Part shown: piece by piece, positions 1-11,912 of the stretch
Numbering within the stretch: position 1 is the stretch's first letter
How the letters are laid out: each line of letters starts with the position of its first letter
Assembly: GCF_000001735.4 (NCBI RefSeq)
Contig: NC_003076.8
Coordinates: 2,418,001-2,482,000, forward strand
Source: Arabidopsis thaliana
Taxonomy: Eukaryota > Streptophyta > Magnoliopsida > Brassicales > Brassicaceae
Direction: 5' to 3'
Length of the DNA: 64,000 nt
Notes under the pieces: generated by a model
The model's database searches: none
What the model was told of the DNA's origin: nothing
What the model saw: only the letters and a program-made list of their open reading frames with translations
Position numbers and translations under genes: made by a program

Positions 1-549
1 ACCTCTAGGAAGTACTGCGGTGTGAGTGAAGGAAACGCATTAATCACCCGGAAATGCTCTTTCAGTGGAGCTTTAGCTTTAGCTAACTAAGCAATTTGTT
101 ACAACTATATCATAGTGGGGAATAAAAAGAGTGTGATAAGACTTAAAAACAGACCTGCTCACACTTTCCCAAGGTTGCCTTGTCACCAGTATAGTTCTAC
201 AACAAACCAGTCAATTACGACCAAGAATAAGGACTCGTGTCAAGTAACAACCTTAAGAAGTAGATAATGCTACTCAAAAAGGCAAGAGGTAACCTTAAGA
301 AGCTCCATCTCCTCCTTTGTTGGGCAAAACCTTATAAGATTCTCTATTTGATCAACATCTAGTACATACTCATCCATTCCTAGTACTGCAGCCTGGATGG
401 TGCAAAGAATAATGTGATAAATTATCATTAAAACTATAAAACATCAACCAGTAAAGTAGGTTTAGGAGCTTAATTACCATCATATCAGCCAGCGGAATGT
501 TTACTTTAGTAAGCATAATTTCCGTGTCATTGGCTCTCCTAAGGTCAAT
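1..549 (-). other. Second FH2 module exons (partial) of the left formin
   Basis: Four exons equivalent to FH2 exons 3-6 of the other formins lie downstream of the TAA at 615: 478-549 (starts IDLRRANDTE, ends PLADMM), 294-392 (ends just before GTTACC), 155-196 and 14 down to the window edge. Lengths 72, 99 and 42 equal those of the corresponding exons in FH20, FH16 and the 50.2-kb gene, and all are open in one frame with proper GT/AG borders. No FH1 or start codon lies between 549 and 615, so they make sense only as a 3' continuation of the 3814 gene, or as a headless remnant. Confidence 0.7.
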
Positions 550-3500
550 CTGGAACCCAGTAGAAAAACCGTCCATCAAACAGAGTGAAATATTTAAAGT
601 TTATGGGTCATCTATTATATATTGAACCACTTTTCTTGTGAGACAGAGACTCCTTTCACCTGCTTCATGGCTTTCTTCTTCTCCAAGTCAGCTTGTTTAA
701 CATTCTCTTCGTGTGCTTTCTTAAACAACTTTATAAAGTTAAAGAGAGTCATAGTAACTGCAGCAATCCATCAGGTAATTATTGTTAGCTACAAAACAAT
801 TCCAACTTAAAGTAACAAATAGGGAATTTTTTTTCTTTCTATGTATTTCCTAAGAAGATTGAAGTTTATATATTTTACGCCATACGTTGTTCAAATGGAC
901 ATTGGTTAGGATCCTCGCCAAAATAGGGCGGAAGTGCATCAGCCTTTTTTCTCTTTTGAAACAAAGCAAAAAAATCATATCAAGAGCAAACACATTGTCA
1001 AAGGTTAAATCTAGTAAGAGGCCGTTGAGAAATTACCACGACAGAGTAAAGGCTCAATACAGTTGCCATTTCAGTCTCAGCAATGGAAATGAAGTCCTTC
1101 AATGTCTGTTATCAGATACATAAAACTAGGTTTCAGGATCCGGAGGTCAGATATCTGAAGATTATTTACGTGGTGCACAATCATGGAACTAAACTCAAAT
1201 CATAAGACGAACAAAAAACCAACATACATTACAGAAAACTTCAGAAGCAGGACCATCAGTTTCGGATGCAGTGAGCTCCTGCTTCAGTTTTTCCAATCTT
1301 TTGATTATAGCTTGGATATTCTGAGCCAGAGACTTCACTTGTATCTGAAATAGACAAGACAATCAGATGATGAGCCAAAGGAGTAGATCGACGACGCCGG
1401 AAAAAGCACAAATGCAAACCTTTGAAGCTGATTCAAGACTTTGAAGATCCTTATAGACGTCCAGTAGTTCTGATGCCTCGGAAGCAAGGACCTGAAGAAA
1501 GAAGAGAGTTAACTCCAGGACCTGAGCAAGACCATTTTCTAAAACAACCCTATAATTGTAATTTACCTTGCAATAATAATGCATGCTTTTAACAGTATGT
1601 GTATCACTTACTGAACTGTCCAACTTGACTCCCACTGCAACCACAGATGATTTTCGTTCAGAACAAATAATGTATATGATGCAGCGGAACAGAGGCGCCG
1701 TTCTTGAATCAAAGAGAAAGATATGAAACTTACCCCTCGGGTTCGACTTCGATGTGTTCCCCAGGCAAGGAATCTTTTTCATAATTTCTTTTAGCTTTTG
1801 TGAAGAAACGGACATGATGAATAAGAAATGAGGAGAAAAAGTGTAAGAAAAACGAAATTCATCATACCGTTTTGTAAGAATTTAGTTGCTTGCTTGTTGT
1901 TATGTTTTTTTCATCTTTCGTTTAGAAATTCATATATGGACTAGAGGTAACTATTGCAAAATACATATATAGTTTCAGGACCTGAGCAAGACCATTTTCT
2001 AAAACAGAATCTAGAGGCTTTTTCTTTGTAAAGAGAGTAATTTACCTTGCAAAAATAATGCATCCTTTTAACACTTAATCTGTCCAACTTGAATTCCACT
2101 GGAGAAAGAAAGGTTCTTATCAACCACAGAGGATTTGCCTTGAGAACAAACAATATATATATATGATGCAGCAGAAACAAAAAGGCGCCGTTCTTGAATC
2201 AAAGAAATCTTATTGAAGGTCTTGTGCAAAAAAGATAAAATATCCCTAATACTTACCCCTGTCAGGTCCTTGGTTCGATGTGTTACCCAAGCAAGGAATC
2301 TTTTTCATAATTTCTTTTAGCTTTTCTGAAGAACGGACCTGGTGAATAAGGAGCAAATTCTAAGAAAGAGAAATGCATATATGGACTGCACAAGAACTAG
2401 AGGTAATTATTATACCTCCTCACACGCAGAAGTTACCACATTTAACCTTTCTTTGAGTTCTGTTATCTGCACAGTAACAACAGAACCAAGAATATACAGT
2501 TACATAGACGCTGGTAAAACCAAAACGTTTTCCTCCAAAGAATCAGATAACAGAACCGCCGGACCTTAGTGCCAAATTGAGTCTTGAAGGAAAATACTCT
2601 AAGCTTTGCCTCAAGTCGTGGCACCTTCATTAGCTCTAGTAAGTACTGCGATAAACAAAATTGATGGCAGAAGTCAATGAGTTAGCTAAGTAAGCTAATT
2701 ACTAACCATATTTATTTATAGTAGGAACCAAAAACAGTGCGAGATTGATAACTTCAACAGACCTGTTCATACTTTCCCAAGGCTGCCTTGTCACCAGTGT
2801 AGGTCTACAACAAATCAGTCAATCACGACAAAGAACAAGAACCCGTGTCAATAAAAAGTGAATAATGATGATTAACCAAGAACTGACAAATATCACAAAA
2901 TAAATAAATAGAAAGTAAATAATGCAACTACTCAAAAGTCAAAACCTTAAGAAGCTCCATCTCCTCATTTGTTGGGCAAAACTTTATAAGTTTCTCTATT
3001 TGATCAACATCTACTACAGACTCATCCATTGCCAGGACTGCAGTCTGGACGATGCAAAGAAAAAAATGTGGACTATTATCATTAAGCTATGAAGCGTAAT
3101 GACTTCTTACCCAGGTAATTAATGTAGGTTTTGTAGCTTACCATCATATCAGGCAGCGGCATCGAAAGATTAATAACCTTGTTATTGGCTCTCATATAGT
3201 AGGATCTAACATTAAAAACCCTGTAACTGGCTCTCCTAAGGTCATGCTGGAAAACCATAAGAGAGACTATACTTTCAAAAGTCTCCACCAGAAAAGAGCA
3301 AGTTAAAAAATATATGTGACGCAATAACCAAATGTGTTAAGAATATTTCACATTACCAGTCGAATTTTTTCAGGTTTTGCCTCAACAAAGAAAAGGGTCT
3401 CTAATTCTGATATATCAAGTTCTATTGCACTGGCAAAAAAAAATAAGAAATGATTACTTGCAAAGCAATGGTCAATAAAACGTCAGTACGTATTATCACA

Positions 3501-3814
3501 TAGAAGTAAGAGAAAAGCCAAGATAAAGTTAAAGTCCAATACGTTTGTGAATCTCCATGTCGTCTCTGTAACTCATCCCATAAGCTCCCCTGCAAATCGC
3601 TTGTTATTTTAACCCAATGTAAAGGCTTCAGGGAGGCCCTTTTTTTAGCTGGACGTGGAAAACCCCACACCATTCCTGCACCCGTATGATCAAAGGCATC
3701 AAACATCGGAGGTAATCTTCTAGGCATAGGAGGAGGACGTGGTGGTGGTGGTGGTACTCTTCCAGGCATCGGCGCCGCCATAGCATCAGAGCCAGAGATC
3801 TCGACAAGCGACAT
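1..3814 (-). CDS. Short class II formin, two FH2 modules, runs off left edge
   Basis: Actin-nucleating FH2 protein lacking the PTEN/C2 N-terminus. The start ATG (3814-3812) opens MSLVEISGSDAM, a short FH1 with few proline runs, then the FH2 lasso/linker motif LKPLHWVKIT. Exons read from GT/AG sites and FH20 homology: 3543-3814, 3357-3429, 3142-3246, 2946-3044, 2763-2804, 2565-2645, 2416-2466, 2257-2338, 2046-2098, 1420-1491, 1228-1344, 1037-1105, 886-952, then a last exon from 757. Read straight on, this exon stops (TAA) at 615, giving about 441 aa. A phase-0 donor at 660/659 can instead join an acceptor before 549, adding a second FH2 module whose exons continue to the left edge. The homologous gene at 50.2 kb has the same option. 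I recall this locus as At5g07650, and databases may split it into 'a' and 'b' proteins. Exon phases agree throughout; which transcript dominates is unknown. Confidence 0.8.
1567..1634 (-). other. Alternative copy of FH2 exon 9 in the left formin
   Basis: A second copy of the exon at 2046-2098 lies here, with acceptor TTGCAG before 1634 and donor GTAAAT after 1567. It is 68 bp against 53 bp, and both lengths keep the frame after the exon at 2257-2338 (they differ by 15 bp). It reads VGVKLDSSVSDT and ends at HYYCK, closer in length to the 95-bp FH20 exon. Either copy could be used, one at a time, before exon 1420-1491. The surrounding intron is duplicated too: a stretch beginning CAGGACCTGAGCAAGACC occurs near 1516 and again near 1977. 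Confidence 0.6.
1734..1813 (-). pseudogene. Dead duplicate of FH2 exon 8
   Basis: Duplicate of the exon at 2257-2338 (SSQKLKEIMKKI region). The acceptor that is CATCAG in every paralogue is CATCAT here. The exon is 80 bp instead of 82 because of an extra T early on and a 3-bp loss later, so inclusion would shift the frame. It is therefore presumably skipped, and the intact 2257-2338 copy used. Confidence 0.65.
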
Positions 3815-4733
3815 TGGATTAGGAACAAACAGACGATTTATTACAGTTTATATACAAGACCAAACAGATTGTTTTAGATCATGTTCGATCTAAGTCAGAG
3901 CATATAAGAGAATGATCAATCGCATAAATAGACTTGGGAAAGCACAGTTGACTTTGGGCAAAAGAGGTTGTCCAGGTTTGAACAGTCGAGAAGATTCCTA
4001 GAAGAAGATAGCAAGGAAACATTGTTAGCATTAAAATGTTCTTTTTTAAATTTCGATGCAAGCAAGAAGTGCGAGATCTGCTGGGCCATCATTATGGTCA
4101 TGAAAATAACCTATATTTGAGTCAAACCTAGTTATTTTCCCTTTAGTAGTTTACTATTACACAAGTCTCCAAAACAGAGCATTTTGGACATAATCATGAG
4201 CCCTATCCGCTTCCAAGGAGAAAGAACCGATCATGTACGTATCCCACTCACTAATATGCTAATCCAAAGACGGTTAAGGATTCGGTTTATGGTTTTGCTT
4301 ACAAAATATTTCAACGGTGAGAAAGAGAAAGACAAAGTGAAGCTTTATTGGAAAATATAAAAAACCTTGAAAATTTCATTATTTTTTGTTTTTAAGATTT
4401 TTTTTTTGGAAATTTCAGAATTTTCATTTTTGTCCTATTTTCGTTCCCTAAAAAAAAAAAAAATATGAACGAAAAGAAATTAGCAAGAAAAAAGTGTAAA
4501 AAACAGAGGATAATGATAGTTATTCTTCTTTTTTTCCTATAAACATCAGAGATAGAAACTACATACAACTGGACAAAAAAAGGGTAGAAATTTCTTAAGA
4601 AACAAATTACTTTGAGTTTTTATTTCCAAAGAAACAACAAACCATTTGCAAATTCTTTAAAAACTTAATTGAATTTCGAAAAGGCCAAATTATGGCACGT
4701 TTTTATTTTATTTTTGTCGTATGGCACGTTTAT
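3815..4733. other. Divergent intergenic region between left formin and SMC6A
   Basis: On the minus strand, 3815 to about 4000 is a copy of the upstream block found before the 50.2, 56.8, 57.7 and 61.7 kb formin starts. Shared pieces include CCCAAAGTCAACTGTGCT, GCGATTGATCATTCTC and the run into CCAATGTCGC at the start codon. About 4050-4100 (GGCCCAGCAGATCTCG on minus) also matches sequence near 56.28 kb. The rest, 4130-4730, is AT-rich with homopolymer runs and no gene that I can see. ATGGCACGTT occurs twice (near 4692 and 4721). Confidence 0.6.
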
Positions 4734-4741
4734 TATATAAA
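4734..4741 (+). promoter_or_regulatory. TATA box of SMC6A
   Basis: TATATAAA lies 98 bp upstream of the SMC6A ATG, the best TATA match in the short promoter. A start about 30 bp downstream would give a leader of roughly 70 nt. Confidence 0.5.
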
Positions 4742-4769
4742 TCCGTACCATTAGTTATCTCCTCTTTTA

Positions 4770-4777
4770 TTTCCCGC
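4770..4777 (+). promoter_or_regulatory. E2F-type site, SMC6A
   Basis: TTTCCCGC fits the E2F consensus TTTSSCGC exactly. It lies 62 bp upstream of the ATG, next to the presumed transcription start. Such sites drive S-phase expression of replication and repair genes in Arabidopsis; use here is inferred. Confidence 0.5.
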
Positions 4778-4817
4778 CCATTAAAACATCCAACTTTCTT
4801 CTGTTCTTCTGAGTACG

Positions 4818-4826
4818 AAACCCTAA
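4818..4826 (+). promoter_or_regulatory. Telo-box in SMC6A leader
   Basis: AAACCCTAA, the telomere-repeat-like element common in 5' regions of proliferation-linked plant genes, lies 13 bp before the ATG. Others occur at 35156-35164 ahead of NEN1 and 48716-48723 in the FH20 upstream region. Confidence 0.45.
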
Positions 4827-4838
4827 AAAGTGACAGAG

Positions 4839-7800
4839 ATGGATGAACATGGCGACCATCGACAGAGTAATCCTTTCAACGATCAACAAACTAGCTCGGG
4901 TAAAATCCTTAGGATTCGCCTTGAGAATTTCATGTGCCACAGTAATCTCGAGATTGAGTTTGGCGATTGGGTCAATTTCATCACTGGTCAAAACGGAAGT
5001 AAGTATCTTTTCACCTAAATTTAGCTTTTTTGAGTGAATTCGCTTATGGCTTCGTTTTCTCGAGCCGGGTGTTTGCTATTTTCAGTAAATAAGTCTTTTT
5101 AGGCTTTGATTTTGGTTTGTGCTCAAAACCCATGTTTATGAATACTCAATTTTGAATCATTTAAATTTGTTGAATTTCTGAATGATTGACCAATTAAGAG
5201 CGGAAATGAGTTTTGGAGAGTGTGTTTTCGTGGTTTTCAGGTGGTAAGAGTGCGATATTGACTGCTCTATGTGTTGCCTTTGGATGTCGAGCCAGGGGAA
5301 CTCAGCGCGCCGCTACGTTGAAAGATTTCATTAAAACTGGATGCAGGTTTGCGCACATTTGCTTCTCCATGGGATAAATTGCAGAAATGACATAACTTTC
5401 TTCAATCTATTTGGTTTTTTTTTTGCAGCTATGCCCTTGTTTATGTCGAACTGAAAAACCAAGGAGAGGATGCTTTCAAGCCTGAAATATATGGTGATAC
5501 TCTGATTATTGAACGCAGGATCTCTGATTCCACTAGTTTAACGGTTCTCAAGGATCATCAAGGTAAACAAATTCTTTGATGTTATCTTCGTAGTTTGTGG
5601 CTTTGTGCTTCTGCTTGATTTGTATATCTACTTACTTGTTATGTCATTGTATAAATCAAGTAATTGAGTTAAGAGGTTTTCTTCTTAATTGTGTTGTGCA
5701 GGAAGAAAAATATCTAGCCGAAAGGAGGAGCTACGGGAACTAGTTGAACATTATAATGTGAGCTTTTCTCTTCGATTTAAGATTAAAAGTATGATCATTT
5801 ATGTTATATCAGATTTTCGTGTTATTTGTGGTATTCATTGCTTGGATCTGTATTATGCTTTCGTTGACTAGATTGATGTTGAGAATCCCTGTGTGATAAT
5901 GAGTCAAGACAAGAGCAGGGAGTTCTTACATTCTGGTAACGACAAAGATAAATTCAAGGTATATCCTGTAAATCTGTACGCGCTGAGGTAAATTTAGTTG
6001 ATAGTTTTACTGAATGCTTTTGTTCCGTAGTTCTTTTATAAAGCAACCCTTCTTCAGCAAGTCGATGATATTCTTCAAAGTATTGGTACAAAGTTGAATT
6101 CTGCAAATGCTCTTTTGGATGAGATGGAGAAGACCATAAAACCAATAGAAAAGGAGATCAATGAGTTGCTTGAAAAGATAAAGAATATGGAACATGTTGA
6201 AGAAATAACTCAACAGGTTCTGCATTTGAAAAAGAAACTAGCTTGGTCATGGGTATATGATGTGGATAGGCAGCTCAAGGAGCAGAATGAGAAGATCGTG
6301 AAATTCAAAGAACGAGTGCCAACTTGTCAAAATAAAATTGATCGGAAACTGGTAAGTAATATGTTTCTATTTACTCAAATTTAGACTGCTATGCACAGGG
6401 TGCATGACTTGTATCAAATAGTGAATGTTGAGCTTTGAGGTTAGTTCTACCCTAAAACATTCTTCTAGGGCCATAGTGTCCCTTGTGCACTCTTCATTTA
6501 GGAGAGGTTGAGTTTCTAAAATGTTTATTTTCTTACACACTTATATACTTGATTGTGGCATCAATCATACCTTAGCATATGCTTGAATCCTTCATATTGA
6601 AGTTGATTATAACTGACCTTTTATGTAGGGTGAGGTGGAATCTTTAAGGGTAAGCTTAACCGAGAAGAAAGCTCAAGTTGCCTGCTTGATAGATGAGTCA
6701 ACTGCGATGAAGAGAGAGCTAGAGTGTTTGCGGCAATCAATGAAGAAGGTATGTTAAAAATTAGTTTTAAAAGAGAGTCCCAGTTGACGCGATTACCCTT
6801 GAGGATGTAGTTTGATAATTTATCTTTCCTCTTTTAAACAAACTATATTTTCCTATTCAGCAGTTAAGGGAGAGGAACAAATGAAAGGATTGGATATTAT
6901 CAAAGAAAATTTTGTTATTGAAATATTTGAATTGCATGACTCTGATAGGCACTACTCTGATAGTGTAGCTTAAAAATTGCGTTTGGTTTAGATACTTTTC
7001 GCATCTGTGTGTACTTGACATACAATTTTAAACAGGCTGCAAGAGAGAAGATTGCTTTAGAAGAAGAATACCATCATAAGTGCAGTAACATTCAGAAGAT
7101 TAAGGATCGTGTTAGGAGGCTTGAACGACAGATTGAAGATATTAATGAAATGACTATAAGAAGCACACAGGTCCCCTACTTGTAAACTAAGATCCTTTCA
7201 GTTTTATGCTCAGGGTTTGGTATGGTGATTGAGGCGTAGTTAAGTGTGTGTGTGAGTATGTAGAGGTGTCTATACTCTTTACAGGCTGATATTGATGCAG
7301 GTCGAACAATCTGAAATCGAAGGAAAACTGAACCAATTGACAGTAGAGGTTGAGAAGGCTGAATCATTGGTTTCCAGGTCATTATGTTTTTCGATTTCTT
7401 CTCTTGAACTATCCTTTTGCACTATCTTCTTTTATTTGACTAACCATGGGTTAAATATTTTTCACTTTTAGTTTGAAAGAGGAGGAGAACATGGTAATGG
7501 AAAAAGCATCAGCCGGAGGGAAGGAGAAGGAACACATAGAGGAGATGGTATGATGGTGCTTGTAGCTTTTTCTTATTACACTGTTTCATTTATGTGCTCT
7601 GTTTTCAATCGTATAATTGTCACCTTTTTGTAGTTGTCTGTAAATATATTTACATTTCAGTTTTTTTTTTTGGCCCTTTGGCTTGTAGATTAGAGACCAT
7701 GAAAAGAAACAAAGAAACATGAACGCGCACATCAATGATCTGAAGAAACATCAAACAAATAAGGTGCTTATCCAATTACATGGATTTACTAGCAGGCCCT

Positions 7801-10800
7801 GTTTTGTTATTTCTATTCTTTTGGAGAATGATAATCTCGAGGATTAGTTGGATAATTTCAAACTTCTCTTGCTAGGTTACCGCATTTGGAGGGGACAAAG
7901 TCATTAATCTTTTACGAGCGATTGAGAGACATCACCGCAGATTTAAAATGCCACCAATTGGTCCGATTGGTGCTCATGTGGTAAGTTACAGTTTGTCCCT
8001 TCTGCACATCTGTGCACAAAGAAATTCAATCGAGTTTGTTCACATCATATGGACCCTGCATGTTGTAAAGAAAAGCTAACATTTTCAAGTGTTACGACAA
8101 CAATCTCTGCTGTTTTAGTGTGAATTCTTCTAATCGTCTGGTGTTGTACAGACATTGATCAATGGTAATAGATGGGCTTCTGCAGTTGAACAAGCTCTTG
8201 GCAACCTCCTGAATGCCTTTATAGTGACCGATCATAAAGATTTAGTTGCTTTGCGAGACTGTGGAAAGGAAGCAAAATATAACAATCTAAAGATTATCAT
8301 CTATGACTTTTCAAGACCAAGGTTCAAATCTGAAAAACATTTTCCAATATTTCTGTTTATGTTCTGCTTTGATGAATGGATAGATTTAGTTATATTGCAA
8401 ACGCCATGGCTATTATTTATGCAGGTTAGATATACCAAGGCACATGATTCCTCAAACAGAACACCCAACTATTCTCTCTGTCTTGCACTCTGAGAATACT
8501 ACTGTTCTTAACGTCTTGGTGGATGTGGTAATCTTACTTTCAGATTTCTCTGTATTTGTATACTACTAACTTCTCACCCTCCAACCCCTGTATAGTGATA
8601 TTCATTTTAGCTTTGGTTTCTGTATATTTCCAGAGTTGCGTAGAGAGGCATGTGCTTGCAGAAAATTATGAGGTTGGCAAGATTATTGCCTTTGAGAGAA
8701 GGCTCTCACATCTGAAGGATGTTTTCACTATAGATGGATACCGAATGTAAGTTTCCAGTTAGATTGGCAAGAACGAATCTCTTAGAGAGCCAGACACAAA
8801 TACTTAGGTTCAGATTATAAGGGAGGGACATAAATATCAGGTGTTTTCAAATTTTGTAAAATGAGATAATGATTTTACCTAGGAAGAGGTTTGAGTTGAG
8901 ATCATTAGAGCCAACTTCTGATGATTTTACTGAGTATTGACTTAATTACTGGAAAGGCTATATGTCTATATTAATTTCATCTGTAGAGGAAGATCTGCGT
9001 CAACATTACAGTAATCTACATATTCTTTTCTTAGGTTTTCCCGTGGGCCTGTTCAGACAACCCTTCCTCCCCGTCCTCGAAGACCTACTAGATTGTGTGC
9101 TTCTTTTGATGACCAAATCAAGGATCTTGAAATAGAGGCCTCAAGAGAACAAAGTGAGATACAGGAATGTAGGGGACAAAAGAGGGAGGCAGAAATGAAT
9201 CTCGAGGGTCTTGAATCAACAATGCGCAGACTGAAGGTAGTGTAACATCACTACTGTCTCTTTAGCTGTATCCATTGTTTAATGCACTGGTCATGTCGAA
9301 CTAATGTGCCAAACTTTTAACTGTGATACATTTTATTTGTTTCCGCAAAGCTTAAGCTTCTTTGGATTAATAACCATTTTGCATATTTTTTTGGTTTATG
9401 TACAGAAGCAACGCACCCAACTAGAGAAAGATTTGACAAGGAAGGAACTTGAAATGCAGGATCTGAAAAATTCAGTCGCTTCTGAAACCAAAGCATCACC
9501 TACATCAAGTGTTAATGAGCTTCATCTAGAAATCATGGTTAGTGATATTGGTTGAAACCGTTTGATTGTCAATATTTCCCATAGCATCATTCTTGATTGC
9601 ACTCTTTGTATTTCTCAGAAATTCCAAAAAGAGATAGAGGAGAAAGAATCCTTGCTAGAAAAACTTCAAGACTCCTTGAAGGAAGCCGAACTAAAGGCTA
9701 ATGAACTTAAAGCTTCATATGAAAACTTATATGGTATGTTAGCGATACATTTATATTCTTGGATTTGTGTAAAAGAGATTAGTCATCTTGATTTACAGAC
9801 CAGTTTACTTTAATATAGTTCAAGCTAGCTACAGTGATTCTATCTAAAACGTACATGCAGAGTCCGCCAAGGGTGAAATTGAAGCCCTTGAGAAAGCTGA
9901 GGATGAGCTAAAGGAGAAAGAAGATGAACTCCATTCTGCAGAAACGGTGCACCTTCGTTAAGAGTTTGGTTCTTTACTTGTTTGCACTTAGTACTGAACT
10001 GTGATTCTGTTTCAGGAGAAGAACCATTATGAGGATATAATGAAGGACAAGGTCTTACCCGAGATTAAACAGGCTGAGACTATATATAAGGAGCTTGAAA
10101 TGAAACGGCAGGTAAGCAATTATAAAATTCTACTAGTAATAAACATGAAAAGGGACAAAAATATCATAATGAGCAATGCAATTTCATTATATATATATGT
10201 TTGTATGCAAGTTAATTATTGCTCTTGGATTCATTTTTTTTAAATACTTTGTTCAACTGCTGAATTTCAGGAAAGCAACAAGAAGGCCTCCATAATTTGT
10301 CCTGAGAGTGAGATAAAAGCTTTGGGTCCTTGGGATGGGCCAACTCCTTTGCAGCTTAGTGCTCAGATTAACAAAATAAATCATAGGCTGAAGCGAGAGA
10401 ATGAGAAGTGCTTAAGTTTCTGTGCCTTGTGATTGTTCCTACATACGGAAATTACCCGTTGAATGCCTGTTAATGTTACATGCGTTTATCTCTTATTGAT
10501 ACAGTTATTCTGAATCAATCGATGACCTCAGGATTATGCACGGGGAAAAAGAACAGAAGATTGGGAAGAAACGCAAAACTTACAAAAGCTGTCGAGAAAA
10601 ACTCAAGGTTTACAGATATATTTTCCCTTCATCCAAAATTCCGAGATATATGTGCTAATTCATTTAATGTGTGCATTACTGTTTAATCAGGTCTGCAAAG
10701 ATGCAGTAGACTCACGGTGGAACAAGCTCCAAAGAAATAAAGATCTTCTGAAGCGAGAATTAACTTGGCAGTACGAATTGTTTTGCCCATAATTACCAAT

Positions 10801-11912
10801 ACCATTGGCTAACTCTTTAGTTATGTGATTTTCATATGCTATTTTCCTTGATTGGTGATCATCAAAGCAGATTCAACCATCATTTAGGAAAGAAAGGTAT
10901 CAGTGGAAATATCAGAGTCTCTTATGAAGACAAAACTTTGTCCATAGAGGTAACTGGTGCCATATTGCTACAATTTGCATGTGATATGTCTATATTATTA
11001 CTTTAATTTACTGGTTGGTTGCACTTTTGTATTCGACAGGTAAAGATGCCTCAAGATGCAACAAACAGTGCTGTTCGAGATACTAGAGGACTTTCAGGTG
11101 CTGTTTCTCTGCTCTAGATTTGCATATGAATTATTTAAGACTTAAATTCACTCATTCTAGAAACGTTAGAACAAGGTTCAGTGGAATAAGTTAAGTAACT
11201 AAGCCCTTGAAGATGGTACTTAAATCTAAGAATCTAAAACTATTTTGACCTTTGTTTACTATATGCCCTCTATGTTGTCCTATATTTGAATCTCTAGAAG
11301 CTAATGCTCCATTGAGAGTATAACCTTATTCGTTCAAATTATCAGCTATTTACATTTCTAGGGAGCTTCAAAGTTTGATCAATCCTACTCTTATCATAAA
11401 TTCCAGGTGGGGAACGGTCTTTCTCGACTTTATGCTTCACATTAGCTCTTCAGAATATGACTGAAGCCCCAATTCGAGCAATGGACGAGTTTGATGTGTT
11501 TATGGTAATCTCCTTTTGGGAATTTTATTTCTTACAACTTGATCTCGGTTTGCATAGTATAATATCATACACCACTTCTTCTCATAACTTGGAGCTTCTA
11601 AAACAAAATTCAAACACCTTGAGAGAAATAACGTGTTAACGATTCGGTTTCTGCAACCTCAGGACGCAGTTAGCAGGAAAATCAGCTTAGACACATTGAT
11701 TGATTTCGCATTGAAACAAGGTTCACAGTGGATGTTCATCACTCCTCATGATATAAGGTAACTTCCATCCACTTAGTGAAGTAACACACAACACTGTTTC
11801 TTTAAAGCATAGGAACTATGTAACATTGTAATCTCTCTTTTGCAAATTACACAGTATGGTGAAGTCACACGAGAAGATAAAGAAGCAACAAATGGCTGCT
11901 CCACGTTCTTGA
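4839..11912 (+). CDS. SMC6A: SMC6A, SMC5/6 complex ATPase
   Basis: Structural maintenance of chromosomes 6, the SMC5 partner in the nuclear SMC5/6 DNA-repair complex. I assemble 28 exons, all GT-AG, 3177 nt and 1058 aa, the length I remember for the family member At5g07660. Walker A GQNGSGKS is at residues 50-57, split by intron 1. Two long coiled coils flank a hinge (about 450-640, [13 protein letters not shown] to the IIAFERR region). The signature LSGGERS is at 974-980 and the Walker B region RAMDEFD at 999-1005. The ATG at 4839 starts MDEHGDH. Exon borders: 4839-4998, 5241-5346, 5429-5562, 5702-5757, 5872-5958, 6031-6351, 6629-6748, 7036-7170, 7301-7377, 7472-7547, 7689-7763, 7876-7980, 8152-8321, 8425-8527, 8634-8746, 9035-9236, 9406-9537, 9619-9733, 9861-9946, 10016-10111, 10271-10407, 10505-10607, 10691-10770, 10871-10949, 11040-11097, 11407-11504, 11663-11757, 11855-11912. 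No lesion seen. Confidence 0.96.

Noticed and set aside
7281..7300. Alternative SMC6A acceptor TTTACAG before 7285
   Set aside because: It would bring a TGA into frame within ten codons; the GATGCAG acceptor before 7301 keeps the coiled-coil frame.
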